Assembly (NCBI GenBank): GCA_026018925.1
Contig: JAKSZU010000013.1
Span: forward strand, 82,422,291-82,486,290
Source of the DNA: Tupaia tana
Lineage: Eukaryota > Chordata > Mammalia > Scandentia > Tupaiidae
Length of the DNA stretch: 64,000 nucleotides
Direction of reading: 5' to 3'
Below the pieces are notes generated by a model. The model saw nothing but the letters and a program-made list of their open reading frames with translations. It was not told the origin of the DNA and searched no databases. Positions 43,830 through 54,575 of this stretch are shown piece after piece; position 1 is the stretch's first letter, and each line of letters starts with the position of its first letter. The position numbers were made by a program, and so were the translations under genes.

Positions 43830-44235
43830 TCTTATTCTGGTAAAATATACAAAAGCATAAAGCTTACCATTTTAATAGTATTTAAATGTGTAATGCAGTA
43901 GCCTTAAGTATATTCACAATGTCACACAATTACCACCATTATCTATTATAAGACATTTTTCATCATCCCAAACAAAATCATACTACCCTTTTCTGGCTTC
44001 TTTGGTGTAGCACAAAGTCTTCAAGGTTGTGGTATATCAGGAACTCATTCTTTTTCATGGCCAAATAATATGCCATTGTATGTGTATACCTCATTATATG
44101 TATCCCTTTAACTGTTGATGGGCATATGGTTGTTTTTTTCCATTTGGCTGTTGTGAGTAATATGGCTGTGAACACTGGTGTACAAGTATCTCTTAGAGTC
44201 CTGGCATTCAATTCTCCAGGATATATATCTAGGTT
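43830..44235 (-). mobile_element. L1 3' UTR fragment, antisense
   Basis: TGGTAAAATATACAAAAGC, CTTAAGTATATTCACAATGT, ATGCCATTGTATGTGTATAC, TTGATGGGCATATGGTTGTT, ATGGCTGTGAACACTGGTGT. Confidence 0.85.
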
Positions 44236-45885
44236 ACTGTCCAGTGTCACATTTTGCACAGTGAGCTGGGTGGCCTGGCCTCCTTTCACTGCCTCAGACA
44301 GTGATTTCTGCCAATGGTCACCCTCTCTTCTGCCAGATATATTTCTCCCTTCCATAATATATGGGGATCTGGATTGGTAACATTTAATGGGAAAGAAAAA
44401 TCAGAAAGTAACGATTCTGAGCAGAAATAATGAGCCTTAATTCTTCTCTTTGGCTGCTGGACTTTTTTCTTCTCATGCCAAGCGTCAGTGCCAGGCCGCA
44501 GCTACCCTTTGCCCTGGGACTTTTGCCTAAGACCAAGGGACTGCCAGAAAACCCCAGAAAATCCCCATGGAGACCTCTCTGAGAACCATATAAATGGGGG
44601 ACATTGTCTAAGTGGGTCATTCTGAATACAGGATGCAGGATGGAAACCTATTCGGTTATTAAATATTTCAGAATAAGGATTCTGGCAGTCTTCTTTGCAT
44701 AGTCTTGCTAGCTCTGAGTTCCATGGGGGAGAATCCTGTGGGGAGGTCCGCTTTGAACTTGAGCTGCTTGTGTTTGGGTTGGTGGAGTGCCTTCCAAACA
44801 GAAAGGAACCAGACCGCCCTTCAGCCACCCAGGCTTCCGGCCGGGTTTCCTTTTAACCCTGGGATTGCATATGGATGCTGAGCTATGAAAGCAGGTCACA
44901 TATGGCCTGCTGTCAAGCATGAGAATTGCTTTTTGTTCTTGGAGAGCTGCTCAAAGCTAGTGGGAGAGGGGGAAGAAGATCTTTTTGAACATGAAAATAC
45001 ATTTCTGTAATTCTTCCCTTTCCCCTGCCCCTCCCCATCTGGAGCTATTTTCTGAGCACCAAGACTTGCTTTTTTCTAGAATGAATCACATTATTTGGCC
45101 ACAGCAGTGGAAAAGTGATGGCTATTCAGAGCCTTAGAAGGAAGAACTATTGAGCTCCTGGAGCAGGACCACCTCGGGCAGGCCACTGCTTGTCCTCTGT
45201 TGGGCTGGGACTGGCATGGTGTCGGAGTGGCCCATCTCTAAGTCTCTTGCTCCTCCCTGCCTGTCTAAATGCAGGAGACTGCTCAGTCAGTCCCTGAGCC
45301 TGTGCTGTCTGAGAGCACAGGCATGCATCCATCGCCATTAGAGTGAAGCACTGGGCAGTCCCATTGCTACTGGTTTCCCTATATGAAAGATGAATGGTAT
45401 CTCCTTGGTTTATCCTAACCAATTTATTCTTACTACTCTGAAAAGAAAACTGGCGTTAATACCAAATTCAGGTCCAAAGGACTAGTTGTGGTGTTGGCGG
45501 ATATAATTCAGTTCTGGTTTCTGTTGAATGCCCTGCCATAGGCACCTCGTTCTTCCCTCTGCGTAGCAATGACCTTGACGGGACCTCTGGGTGGCTCATG
45601 TATGTTGCATGGCAGATGGTGCTTTTTCCATACTAACTGGTCATTTCTTGAGGTCCCACTGTGTCAGGTGGTGGTGACTCAAGAATTAATCAGGGCTATC
45701 CCTGCACCTTGAGGTATACAATCTAGTGTTCTTCATGTTACTTCCAGGGAAAAAGACAGGATAGCAAATTCATCATAAACCTGGAGACTGTTTCTTTTCA
45801 TATTCATGTGTAGCATGAATGATATGATGAAGAACTTCACTATGTCAGCCTCTTTTAACAGAATCACAGAATTTTCAAACTGGTT
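44236..45885. other. SINE-free single-copy stretch
   Basis: 1.65 kb with no transposon or exon recognised. Confidence 0.45.
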
Positions 45886-46205
45886 AAGAATGCTGGCTTT
45901 AGGCCAGCATGGCTGACTATGGTTCAAGTCCCGGACCTGGCAACTTGCTTTCTCACTTTCTCTCTCTCTCTCTCCGTCCCTCTCTGGTCAAATTAAAATA
46001 AGTAAATAAATAAAGTTAAATAAAATATTTTTTTTAAAAAAAAGAATGCTGGCTTTATAGCCAGACTGCCTGAGGCCCAAATCTCAGTTGATCTGTTTAA
46101 TAAAATGGGATGATAGTACTAGTTTCATAGATACACAGGCAGTGGGGGTTACATGAATTAATTCATACAAAGTGTTCTGAGTGAGCCTGAAACTTTAAAA
46201 TCATG
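45886..46205 (+). mobile_element. MIR, split by SINE-B
   Basis: GCTGGCTTTATAGCCAGACT, GCCTGAGGCCCAAATCTCAG, AATAAAATGGGATGATAGTA, ACATGAATTAATTCATACAA in sense order. Confidence 0.75.
45902..46041 (+). mobile_element. SINE-B with deleted A-box region, inside MIR
   Basis: AAGAATGCTGGCTTTA at 45886-45901 and 46042-46057 marks a full insertion. Yet GGCCAGCATGGCTGACTATG joins the head start to the pre-B-box segment, so about 40 bp with the pol III A box is missing. B box GGTTCAAGTCC is kept. Confidence 0.93.
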
Positions 46206-47135
46206 GTACCTTTAAGTTTCTGGTTTTAAAGAAATGAGTAGTAGTGACGGTTGTAGTGATTTATTACTGGGCTAAAAAACAAATGTGTGGCACCACAGCA
46301 GAGTAAAAAAATGGCATTGACAATTCAATATCTGCTTCCTAAAATAAACCCTCATAGAATCATTATTGAATGGGGACAATGTAATGTAATGTTCAATGTT
46401 GAATAAGATGAATATGTCTATATCCTTGATTTGATTATACGTACTGTATACAGACTTTGAAAAAATGATTTTGTATCCCACTAAGATGTGCAATGATTAT
46501 ATGTAAGCCAGAAATCACAATAAAGAAGGGTAAGTTGTATGGCACCATGTGAATTATATCTCCATAAAGTTGCTGTATGTACAAGAAAATGAATTGATTA
46601 CCATTTTGTGCCAGGCACTGCTCATTTAAAAAGAGGCCTAAGGCAGATAAGCTGCCTGTTCAAGGTGAGCGAATGGCAGGGATGGTTCTAGAACTCACGT
46701 GCCCTGGCACACAGCCAAGTTTGTTGCACACTGTTGGGGATAAAATGAAGATTGCCATTCAGATTGAAAGCTGAGGTCAGTTTCTGTCCTGGTGCAGAAC
46801 CAAACCTTAAGCTAAGAAAGAACAGTGGTGTGTCTTAAAGACCTTAGCATTCTACCGTAACAGTTCCTTATCTGCCACACACCTGCACATTACCCAAGAT
46901 GTCAGACAAATCTTCGATAAATATCTATTAGGTCGTCAGGAAAGTCATGACTTATTTTTCTGTTTTTCTATGGAATAGTGTGTCTTGATGTTCTTGATGA
47001 CCCAATATATAAATACACTGTGAAAAATACACCAACATTTTCATCCCGTTCTCCTCCCCTGCCCCCAGCTCTGGATACAGAATAAATATTTTTCAGTAAG
47101 ATGTTTTGGATAAGCTATTTCTTCCAATTCCTCAT
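46206..47135. other. Single-copy stretch with MIR-like patch
   Basis: 46600-46725 (GTGCCAGGCACTGCTC, GGCAGGGATGGTTCTAGAAC) resembles antisense MIR. The rest is unrecognised. Confidence 0.4.
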
Positions 47136-47382
47136 TTTTAAAAAGGTTTTTGCCATAGGGTGTATATACTCACCAGAGAAAGACAGAGACATTGAGAGGG
47201 AAAGAGAGATCACCCCTCTGGAGAGATGGCCATGCCACAATCTCTTCTCCGTTTCCCTCTCGGGATTTTGGACACACATGCACATGCACCTGGAGTGATT
47301 TTCAAGCCACCCGGTCCAAGACTAGAACCACAGTCACCCATGTGAAAGTCCAGCACCTTAACCACCACACCACCTGCTGGCC
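47136..47382 (-). mobile_element. SINE-A (diverged)
   Basis: TTTTTAAAAAGGTTTTTGCC, GAGAGATGGCCATGCCACAA, CCACCTGCTGGCC. Confidence 0.87.
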
Positions 47383-47510
47383 TGTTTGTTCCCCAATTTT
47401 TGACATTTAATATTTACAGTTTTCTACTGTAAGACTGAAAATCTTGAAAGCTCAATCTACTATTACCAAAAACTAACAAATCTTGTTTCCATGTTGAAGA
47501 AGAATCTTAC

Positions 47511-47712
47511 TCTTTTTTTTTTTTTAAAGTTAATCTTAAGGAAGTATTTTAAAGACAGGATCTGGCTGTTTTACTACCCTGCTGCATTGGCCTCCCAAGT
47601 AGCTGGGACCACGGGGTGGGGGTGGTGGGGGGTGGGGGTGGGGGTCTCCACCATGCCAGGCTTTTTTAGACAGGATCTCGCCATGTCACCTAGACCATCC
47701 TAGCTAAGTCTG
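47511..47712 (-). mobile_element. 7SL-derived (Alu-like) SINE, antisense, with G-rich run
   Basis: T-run, AGACAGGATCTGGCTG, GGCCTCCCAAGTAGCTGGGA, CACCATGCCAGGCTTTTTTA, GACAGGATCTCGCCATGT. A GGGGTGGGGGTGG-type run (47613-47644) sits where the Alu CA/CG linker would be. Confidence 0.75.
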
Positions 47713-47764
47713 ACCATCGAGAAGACATCAGAAGAGAGAAGTGCCTTAGAAATATATGTTCCTG

Positions 47765-47847
47765 GGGCCAGCAGGTGGCATGGTGGTTAAGGTGCTGAAC
47801 TTCCACATAGCCAACTGTGGTTTGAATCCCGGATCTGGCAGTTTGCT

Positions 47848-47888
<41 letters not shown>

Positions 47889-48003
47889 CCTCCCTCCCTC
47901 CCTCCCTCCCTCTTTCATCTTTCTCCGGTGAGCACATGTGCCCTATAGCAAATTTAAAAATGATAATGATCATCATATAAAATAAATAAATAATAATTTT
48001 TAA
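47765..48003 (+). mobile_element. SINE-I with CT microsatellite
   Basis: GGGCCAGCAGGTGGCATGGT, (TC)n and (CCCT)n at 47849-47912, then GTGAGCACATGTGCCCTATA then GCAAATTTAAAAA. Flanks AAATATATGTTCCTG and AAATACATGTTCTTG. Confidence 0.9.
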
Positions 48004-48018
48004 AAATACATGTTCTTG

Positions 48019-48839
48019 TTTTTTCCTCCCGAATCCATTTACGCAGTGTTAGAGACTATCCTGGATTCAGAGTTACCTGTCAGTTCTCCTGCTTGTTCTC
48101 TGCATATACTTTGTTCTGGGATTTCTCCTTTCTACTGTCTGGTACTTAGAGAAAACGGCTCCCCTGAACTAATGAAAGCACTAGCAGGAAAAACATTTCA
48201 AGTTTCCCAGCAGCTATGAATAAGATATTTTTCCGAGTGTCCCCGAGCAACTATCTTTCGGAAGAACACATAAGGTGGAAGCTCCCCGCCCATACATCTC
48301 CCTAAGATGAACTCCAAGCTCCTCTTCCTTCGGTAGCCCAGCCGGCTAGCAGATGGGCGGCATTACCTCACCAGCGTTTACTGAATAGGTTTGTCCCCAG
48401 GGAGTGGAATTGTAACAAGAGTCTATTATAAAATGGCATTTGCTTTGCATGAATCAGTTCAGGAGTCCCGAGAAAACAAAATGTGAAAAATGGAGAATGA
48501 TCCGATAAGACTGTAACTTGTAGTCACCCAGCTAAGCCGGCTTTGCCCTGAAACTGCTCTGACTTGGCAAGTCAGGATCATGGTAATTTTGCACTTTTGT
48601 TATGGAGAGAGCTTGTAATTGATTTCCATTTCTTGTGAATAGGAGCAAAAACAGTTGTAAACACCATTCAGCTTTCTCCCTTCCTTCCCCCCTTTTTCAA
48701 GCACCATAGCATCTGGGGCATATAATTTAGCTGAAAGCAGAGAGCTGGGGGAGAACGGTGGAGGGTGCCGGGATGACCAGGAGAGAATCATTCAGGTTTC
48801 ACAATGCACACAGATGTGTATTTTCTAAATTTTAGTTTT
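48019..48839. other. Single-copy stretch
   Basis: No family or exon recognised. Confidence 0.4.
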
Positions 48840-49042
48840 AAAGTTTATTTTCTTTATGAGTTATAGAGAGAGGATGAAATGAGCACCACCCAACTGGGTC
48901 CTGACACTGCTATCTGCCCCCCACCCCCACTCGCCCCGCTTTCAGCCAGTCCTGGATCCCGGGCGCTGGCTTGAACCAGAAACCTTTTTATGTGAGATTG
49001 ACTCAGACAGCATTGTTCTTCCTCTGAGCCTCAGTTTAGCCC
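48840..49042 (-). mobile_element. SINE-C
   Basis: AAAGTTTATTTTCTTTATGA, AACTGGGTCCTGACACTGCT, TTTCAGCCAGTCCTGGATCC, GAGCCTCAGTTTAGCCCC. Confidence 0.78.
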
Positions 49043-50044
49043 CTGTATAATTGTGTATTTAATGTAAGCACTTTATCAAGAAGGGTACTGAGAACTAGGT
49101 AATAGATTCCTGTCGGTGAAGGACTTCAGTTCTTTTATAAATTGGACTTCCCAAGGATAATTCGACCTGGACTCAAGCTGTGGTTTGAAAGTGTGGGGTG
49201 GGTAACATTGGACTTTAGAAAAGGTGGTGGTTGCCTTGGGGTTCTCCTGAAGGGTTGAGGTAGTGGTGAAGAAGACCCCAGTCCTTCTAGAAGACAGGTG
49301 ATACTTGTCTACTTGTTTCAGTGTTTGTCTCTGGACCTAGCCTTTTCAGAATCACACAGGGGAAACTGAGGCAGCTTATTATAAAACTGCAAAAGCCTTT
49401 AATGAGAAATTGGCTCAGACTGTGGTTCAAAAAGGGTGATTCCCTCATCAAAGGCCTTTGTTTATGTGGGGTGGAGTAGGGAGTCTTGAGAGTCACCATA
49501 GGAAATGGAGGCTTAATTGTCACTCCTACTATGTTCCAAATAGAAAGCTTCTTGGTACCAAAGAAAGGCAGAAGACCCTGTCACCTTGCCTCTGATAGAT
49601 TGCAACCCCCAGTTTTTCTCTGACCCTTTGAAGGCCGGTCAGACACTTGTGAAAGTGGTGGCTGGCCTACTCGGGGAGGCCTCTGGACTTGATCTGGGAA
49701 CCTTCCCATATGGGATTGCCTTGCAGAGTATCAGTCTATCTCTGTCCCATAGTCAAGGATTTATGTTAAGGAACCTTTGCCAGAAAAAAAAAAATTTCCT
49801 GGGATGCTCTTATAGTAAACACAAGGCAATGGCATGTGAGGCTGCCCAAGTCCCCCTCAGCCTGGAAAAGGGATGGATTCTCCCAGCAGACTCCCAGCTT
49901 CTAGTTTACTGAGACCAAAGGCCTCTCTGAGTGAGCCGAGGAGGCATCCAGGCAGGTAAGTGCCTGGAGATGGCTCCTGACGTCAAGATGATGATCTCTC
50001 AGAACTTCTCTGGAAATCTAGACTAGAGTAAATGTGAATAGAGA
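49043..50044. other. Single-copy stretch
   Basis: 1 kb without a recognised family. A CTGGGAACCTTCCCATATGG patch near 49694 hints at a decayed SINE-C head but is too short to call. Confidence 0.35.
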
Positions 50045-50073
50045 TTATGAAGAACATTTTCTTTAAACAAACA

Positions 50074-50211
50074 ACCCCCCCCCCCAAATTTATTTATTTA
50101 TTTTAACATCTATTTATTTACCATGATTTTTGGGCCACCAGGTCCAGGACTTGAACTATGGCCAGCCATGTGGAAGTCCAGCGTCTCAACCACCATGCCA
50201 CCTGCTGGCTC
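50074..50211 (-). mobile_element. SINE-B, CT run lost
   Basis: TTATGAAGAACATTT at 50045-50059 and TTATGAAGAACACTTT at 50212-50227 flank it. Internal text ATTTATTTATTTTAACATC joins directly to GGGCCACCAGGTCCAGGACT. Confidence 0.88.
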
Positions 50212-50227
50212 TTATGAAGAACACTTT

Positions 50228-50861
50228 GTAGACATTGCAGCTTCTGAGGGCTAACAAGCCTGAGTTGTGCATCTGAGATCCAGCCTGTGACTGTGTGGCT
50301 TCTTCCTCCCATGTGTCATCCCCTTTTCAACTTTCCTATCATAACGTGGGGCAAACCTTGCTAAAATGGAAATCTTAAAAAAAAAAAAAATAAGGCATGC
50401 CAGGTACAGGGCCGCCACTGGGAGGTTGCCTCGGTGTGTTCAGGATCCTGTACACTCTGCTCCCCAAGTGCAGCCTAGAAATTGAGCCCCTACTCACAAC
50501 AGTGCATGCAGAACATTCTCCTGGGAGCTAATCCAGCTCTCCTGGTCACTGTCTGGTTTTATTTGAAAGACAAATGGAGGGTAAGAAAATCTGTGGTGCC
50601 TCTCCCAGGATGAGCCAGGACCGGCAGACAAAGGCAGCCGCACCCTTTCAGATGCGAGTGGCTGCCCGCTCTCTCCATTTGAAATCCTGGGACAGCTGTT
50701 ACTTCAGTTTCCCACTGGCCTCCCTGGAGAGAGCGCACAGCTGGGTTCTGTGGGCCTGCCGTACTCATCTGCAGCTGCTCCCATGCTTTGAAAATGTAAG
50801 CTGAGGGGTTTCTGCGGAGGTTAACCGAACTCCTCTGTACAAAATACTTTCCTTTTCTTTT
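50228..50861. other. Single-copy stretch
   Basis: No secure family. 50375-50545 is A-run bounded and may be a decayed SINE, unproven. Confidence 0.35.
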
Positions 50862-51132
50862 TTGTTTTCCTTTTTAACTTTGTGAAAGGGCATGTGTGCT
50901 TGCTAGAGAGGGAGAAAAAAAAAAAAAAGAGGGAAAGTGAGAAAGCATCCCCATGCCATGGGAAATGGCCATGCTGCAATCCCTTCTCCTCCATTTCTCT
51001 CTTCTTTTAGGATTTTGGGCATGCATGAACTTACCCTTGGCATGCTTTTCAAGTCTCTGGTCCAGAACTCGAACCACTCAGTCAGCCATATAGGATCCAG
51101 CCAGCTCAACCATCATGCTACTGGCAGGCCCC
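50862..51132 (-). mobile_element. A-old SINE
   Basis: ACTTTGTGAAAGGGCATGTG, GGCCATGCTGCAATCCCTTC, GATTTTGGGCATGCATGAAC, ACTGGCAGGCCCC. Confidence 0.83.
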
Positions 51133-51452
51133 CAGGTCTTTTCCTTTTCATTGTTCCCTTTAATTTGGGATGTAATATGCCACCTGCTTACTAGGCAGTC
51201 CGTGGGATTGCTATTTCCCAAGGAGTTGTGGGTGTCCTCCCAGGTTTTACCCACTGCCACTGACACCTCCCGGGCCACCAGGAGAGCCTTGTGGGCTGGC
51301 ACCGCACTGCACGTGCCACATAGAGGATCTTAACACAGCTACACTCCAAAGAACATTCTTGTCTAATTTTCATATTCAAAACTGAGGCTCAGGGCAGTCC
51401 AGCACTGTCTCCTACAGCGAGCAGAGGCAATACCAAGATCCAGAACTAGTTC
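51133..51452. other. Single-copy stretch
   Basis: Possible decayed MIR 3' half near 51350-51440 (AAAACTGAGGCTCAGGGCAG). Confidence 0.35.
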
Positions 51453-51704
51453 GTTTTGTTTTGTTTTGTTTTGTTTTCACTATAGAGCGCATGAGCTTGC
51501 CAGAGAGAGATAGAAAGAGAGAGAAAATAAGAAGTCACCCCTGGTGGGGATGACCATACCACAGTCCCTTCTCCAGTCTCGTCTTGAGATCCTGGGCATC
51601 CATGAACATGCACCAGGCATGAATTCCAAGCTGCCAGGTCCAGGACTTGAACTGCGAAGTCGGCCATGTGGGATCCAGCATGCTAACCTCCACACCACCT
51701 GCTA
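51453..51704 (-). mobile_element. A-old/SINE-A with GTTTT tail
   Basis: (TTTTG)n, TTCACTATAGAGCGCATGAG, GGTGGGGATGACCATACCAC, CCACCTGCTAGCCCCC. Confidence 0.86.
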
Positions 51705-51718
51705 GCCCCCAAAACCAG

Positions 51719-51983
51719 GATTTTTTTTTTTGGAGAGGTTTTTGCTATAGGATGCATGCTCTCACCAGAAAGACAGAGAGAGACAGAGAGAAAGAAAGCA
51801 AGAAATCACCCCCCCCGGGGGAATGGTCACGCCGCAATCCCTTCTCCTCCATTCTCCTCTGGGGATCTTGGGCACGCACGCACGTGCACCCAGCGTGAGT
51901 TTAAATCACTCAGCCTGGCACTCAAATTGCGGTCGGCTACATGGGAGTCCAGCAACATAGCCATTACGCTAACTGCTGGTCCT
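51719..51983 (-). mobile_element. SINE-A
   Basis: GCCCCCAAAACCAG (51705-51718) and GCCCCCAAAATCAG (51984-51997) flank it. The target is the head end of the neighbouring SINE, giving a head-to-tail pair. Confidence 0.92.
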
Positions 51984-51997
51984 GCCCCCAAAATCAG

Positions 51998-52611
51998 TTC
52001 TGATGGATGCTAAATCCCATGCCCTTCCTGCTCTGCTCTGCACTTCGTGTCCACCAGCATTTTCAGCCTCAACTGCTGATCCAGGATGATCTGAAAGCAG
52101 GACTGTCCTTAGTAATGGGGCCCTACCTAAGGGGATCGAGCCTCCGTCTGTATTCTAAACAATGTTCACTGAGCCATTAGGAAATGTAACTTCTTTGGAG
52201 ATAATACAGGGATTTATTATTATGTATTAAACATTAGAGTGTAAACTTTATCAAGCAGAGACTAGATTTGTCATCCGGTGTTATTGGCATCATATTTTTT
52301 TTGTTTGTGCTATCTCCAGGGCTGGATTTAGAAAGATTAAGAAATAAAAACGACCTGACATTTAAAAGTAAATCATTTCAGGCCTCACTTCCTTGTATTT
52401 ATGGAGCCATGGAATTGTAATTCAGAAGTCCTCGACCCACTGCTTCTCAGGGGCCCACGACAGTGAGGGACTGCTAGGTCCTAAAGAGTTGAATTATTAA
52501 ATTGATATCATATCCCTATTCCTAACCAGACTCCCAGCCTCTGGGAGCAGAGCTAGATAGGCAGGCCACCCCAAGGCTTTAATTCTTTCAATGATATTTA
52601 AAATTTAGATC
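51998..52611. other. Single-copy stretch
   Basis: Nothing recognised. Confidence 0.4.
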
Positions 52612-52850
52612 AAAGCCAGCAGGTGGTATGGTAATTAAGACACTAGATCCCACATGATCAAGTGCACAGTTTGGGTCCTGGGCCTGGTGGCTTGAAAAAC
52701 ACGCTGGGTACATGTGCATATGTGCCCAAAATTCTGAGAGGAGAATGGAGAAGGGATTGCAGTGTGACCATACCCCCTGGGGGGAGATTCCTCACTTTCT
52801 CTCTTTCTGTCTCTCTCTGCAGAGCACACATGCCCTATGGCAAAAATCTA
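52612..52850 (+). mobile_element. SINE-A/A-old
   Basis: AGCCAGCAGGTGGTATGGTA, GAGAGGAGAATGGAGAAGGG, GCCCTATGGCAAAAATCTAA. Confidence 0.87.
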
Positions 52851-52899
52851 AATATCCATATGTGTCTATAAAGACCCAAATCTACATGTTGTGGCCTGT

Positions 52900-53340
52900 A
52901 CACCTCTTCAAGCAGCTCTTCCACCATGAGCTCCTTACTCCATCCCAGCCACCAAAGCTGTCACCATTTCTTATACTCCCTTCCATCCCTTCTCCCTCCA
53001 GGGCTTCTCACACTCACTGGTTCTCTGCCCAGAACAGGCTTCTGTAACCTTCTTGGCCTAGTTAACTCATCTCTCCAGGGGCGAGTCAACTGTCACTTGC
53101 TCACAGAAGCCTCCCCTGACCTCCATGACTAGCTCCACTTCCCCCATTACAAGTTACCAAAGCTCTTCTTTCAAAGTCCATCATATGACAGATGCAATTT
53201 TACCATTATCTGTGATTGAGAAATGTCTTACTTTCCTACTATGATAAATTTTGAGAGGTTTGCACTCTTGTGTCCGTAGTGTCCTACACAGGAGGTATTC
53301 AGTTGCATGGGAGAATGAATGAATGAATGGAGCAAAGCCT
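52900..53340 (+). mobile_element. L2 3' end
   Basis: GGTTCTCTGCCCAGAACAGG, AACTGTCACTTGCTCACAGA, AGCCTCCCCTGACCTCCATG, then GTGTCCTACACAGGAGGTAT and the terminal GAATGAATGAATGAATGG repeat. Confidence 0.72.
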
Positions 53341-53700
53341 AGCACATGTTGAGGTCTCAGGCACATAGTCACTGCTTAATCTATACCGACATCACAAGGG
53401 AGAGAGACACTGAGAGGTGAACAGCGCACACGTCTTAGTGGTGGTGTTACATTTAAATGGAGAGCTCATCACCTCTCACTTCAAGCTTCCAGACTTTTAG
53501 ACTTTTCTTGGTGTATCCACCCTATGGAGGACTCTTTGAGAGAAGATGCAGGGAATTCTAATGATTCAGCTTTTGAAAAAGCCTTTGTCTTTGACTTCAT
53601 GCAAATTCTACTTAGGAGTTAGAATATAAAGTATGGCTGCTGCTGAAAATACTTTGCAGATTTTTCTCTGGCTAATTTTTCTACTTTTTCTTGATTTTTT
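53341..53700. other. Single-copy stretch
   Basis: Nothing recognised. Confidence 0.4.
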
Positions 53701-53701
53701 T

Positions 53702-53939
53702 TTAAAGAGAGTTTTGCTATAGGGCATGTGCACTCACTGGTGAGAAAGAGAGACAGAAAGTGAGAAGTCATCCCCCAGTAGGGATGGCCATGCCACAATC
53801 CCTTCGCCTTCATTCTCTTCTGGGGTCTTGGGTACAACATGCCCAGTGTGAGTTTTTTAAGCCACTGGTTCTGGAACTCAAACTATGGTTGACTATGTGG
53901 GAGTCCAGCAATGTAACCTTTATGCCATCTGTCGGTCCC
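53702..53939 (-). mobile_element. SINE-A
   Basis: AAAGAGAGTTTTGCTATAGG to CATCTGTCGGTCCC. Flanks TTCTTGATTTTTTT and TTCCTTGACTTTTTTA. Confidence 0.88.
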
Positions 53940-54178
53940 TTCCTTGACTTTTTTATCTGGAGGGAAAATCCTTCCTTACCAACTCAGTTGGTTTGCATGA
54001 ATCACTCCAACAGATTTATTCTGTGTCTAAGATTTGAGCTGCTGGCAGTAGAGTCACTGGAACCAAGACCTCCAGATTATATAGGCCCCTAAGGATTCCC
54101 AGAATCCCTTTGAATAGAGAGAAATTATTTGCTACGTAGGCAGGAGCTTTTTCGTTTATATAGGTATATATCTGTGTA

Positions 54179-54382
54179 GTCATGCACTACTTAATGACAG
54201 GGATATGTTCTGAGAAATTAGTTGTTAGGCAATTTCATCATTGTGTGAATATGCTTATACACACCTAAATGATAGAACCTACTGCACACCTAGGTTATAC
54301 GGTACAGCCTACTGTAATCTTACGGAATCCCTGTTGTATATGTGGTCCGTGTTTGATAGAAATGGTGTTATGTGGCACATAA
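54179..54382. mobile_element. MER2/Tigger1-like MITE, internally deleted
   Basis: AGTCATGCACTACTTAATGA at one end and TGTTATGTGGCACATAACT at the other are the degraded inverted termini. CTACTGCACACCTAGGTTAT and GTTGTATATGTGGTCCGTGT are family text. About 140 bp of the usual middle is absent. Confidence 0.82.
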
Positions 54383-54384
54383 CT

Positions 54385-54386
<2 letters not shown>

Positions 54387-54422
<36 letters not shown>

Positions 54423-54575
54423 AATATATCTATATACATCCTTCTTGCTTGTTCAGACATCTCTTTTGGCTACATGATCTTGGATCTGTGTGTGTGTGTG
54501 TGTGTGTGTACAATATATCTATATACATCCTTCTTGCTTGTTCAGACATCTCTTTTGGCTACATGATCTTGGATC
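54387..54575. repeat. TG-linked 66-bp tandem duplication
   Basis: (TG)n at 54387-54420, unit 54421-54486, (TG)n at 54487-54509, then an identical 66 bp unit at 54510-54575. No differences seen, so the duplication is very recent. Confidence 0.97.
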
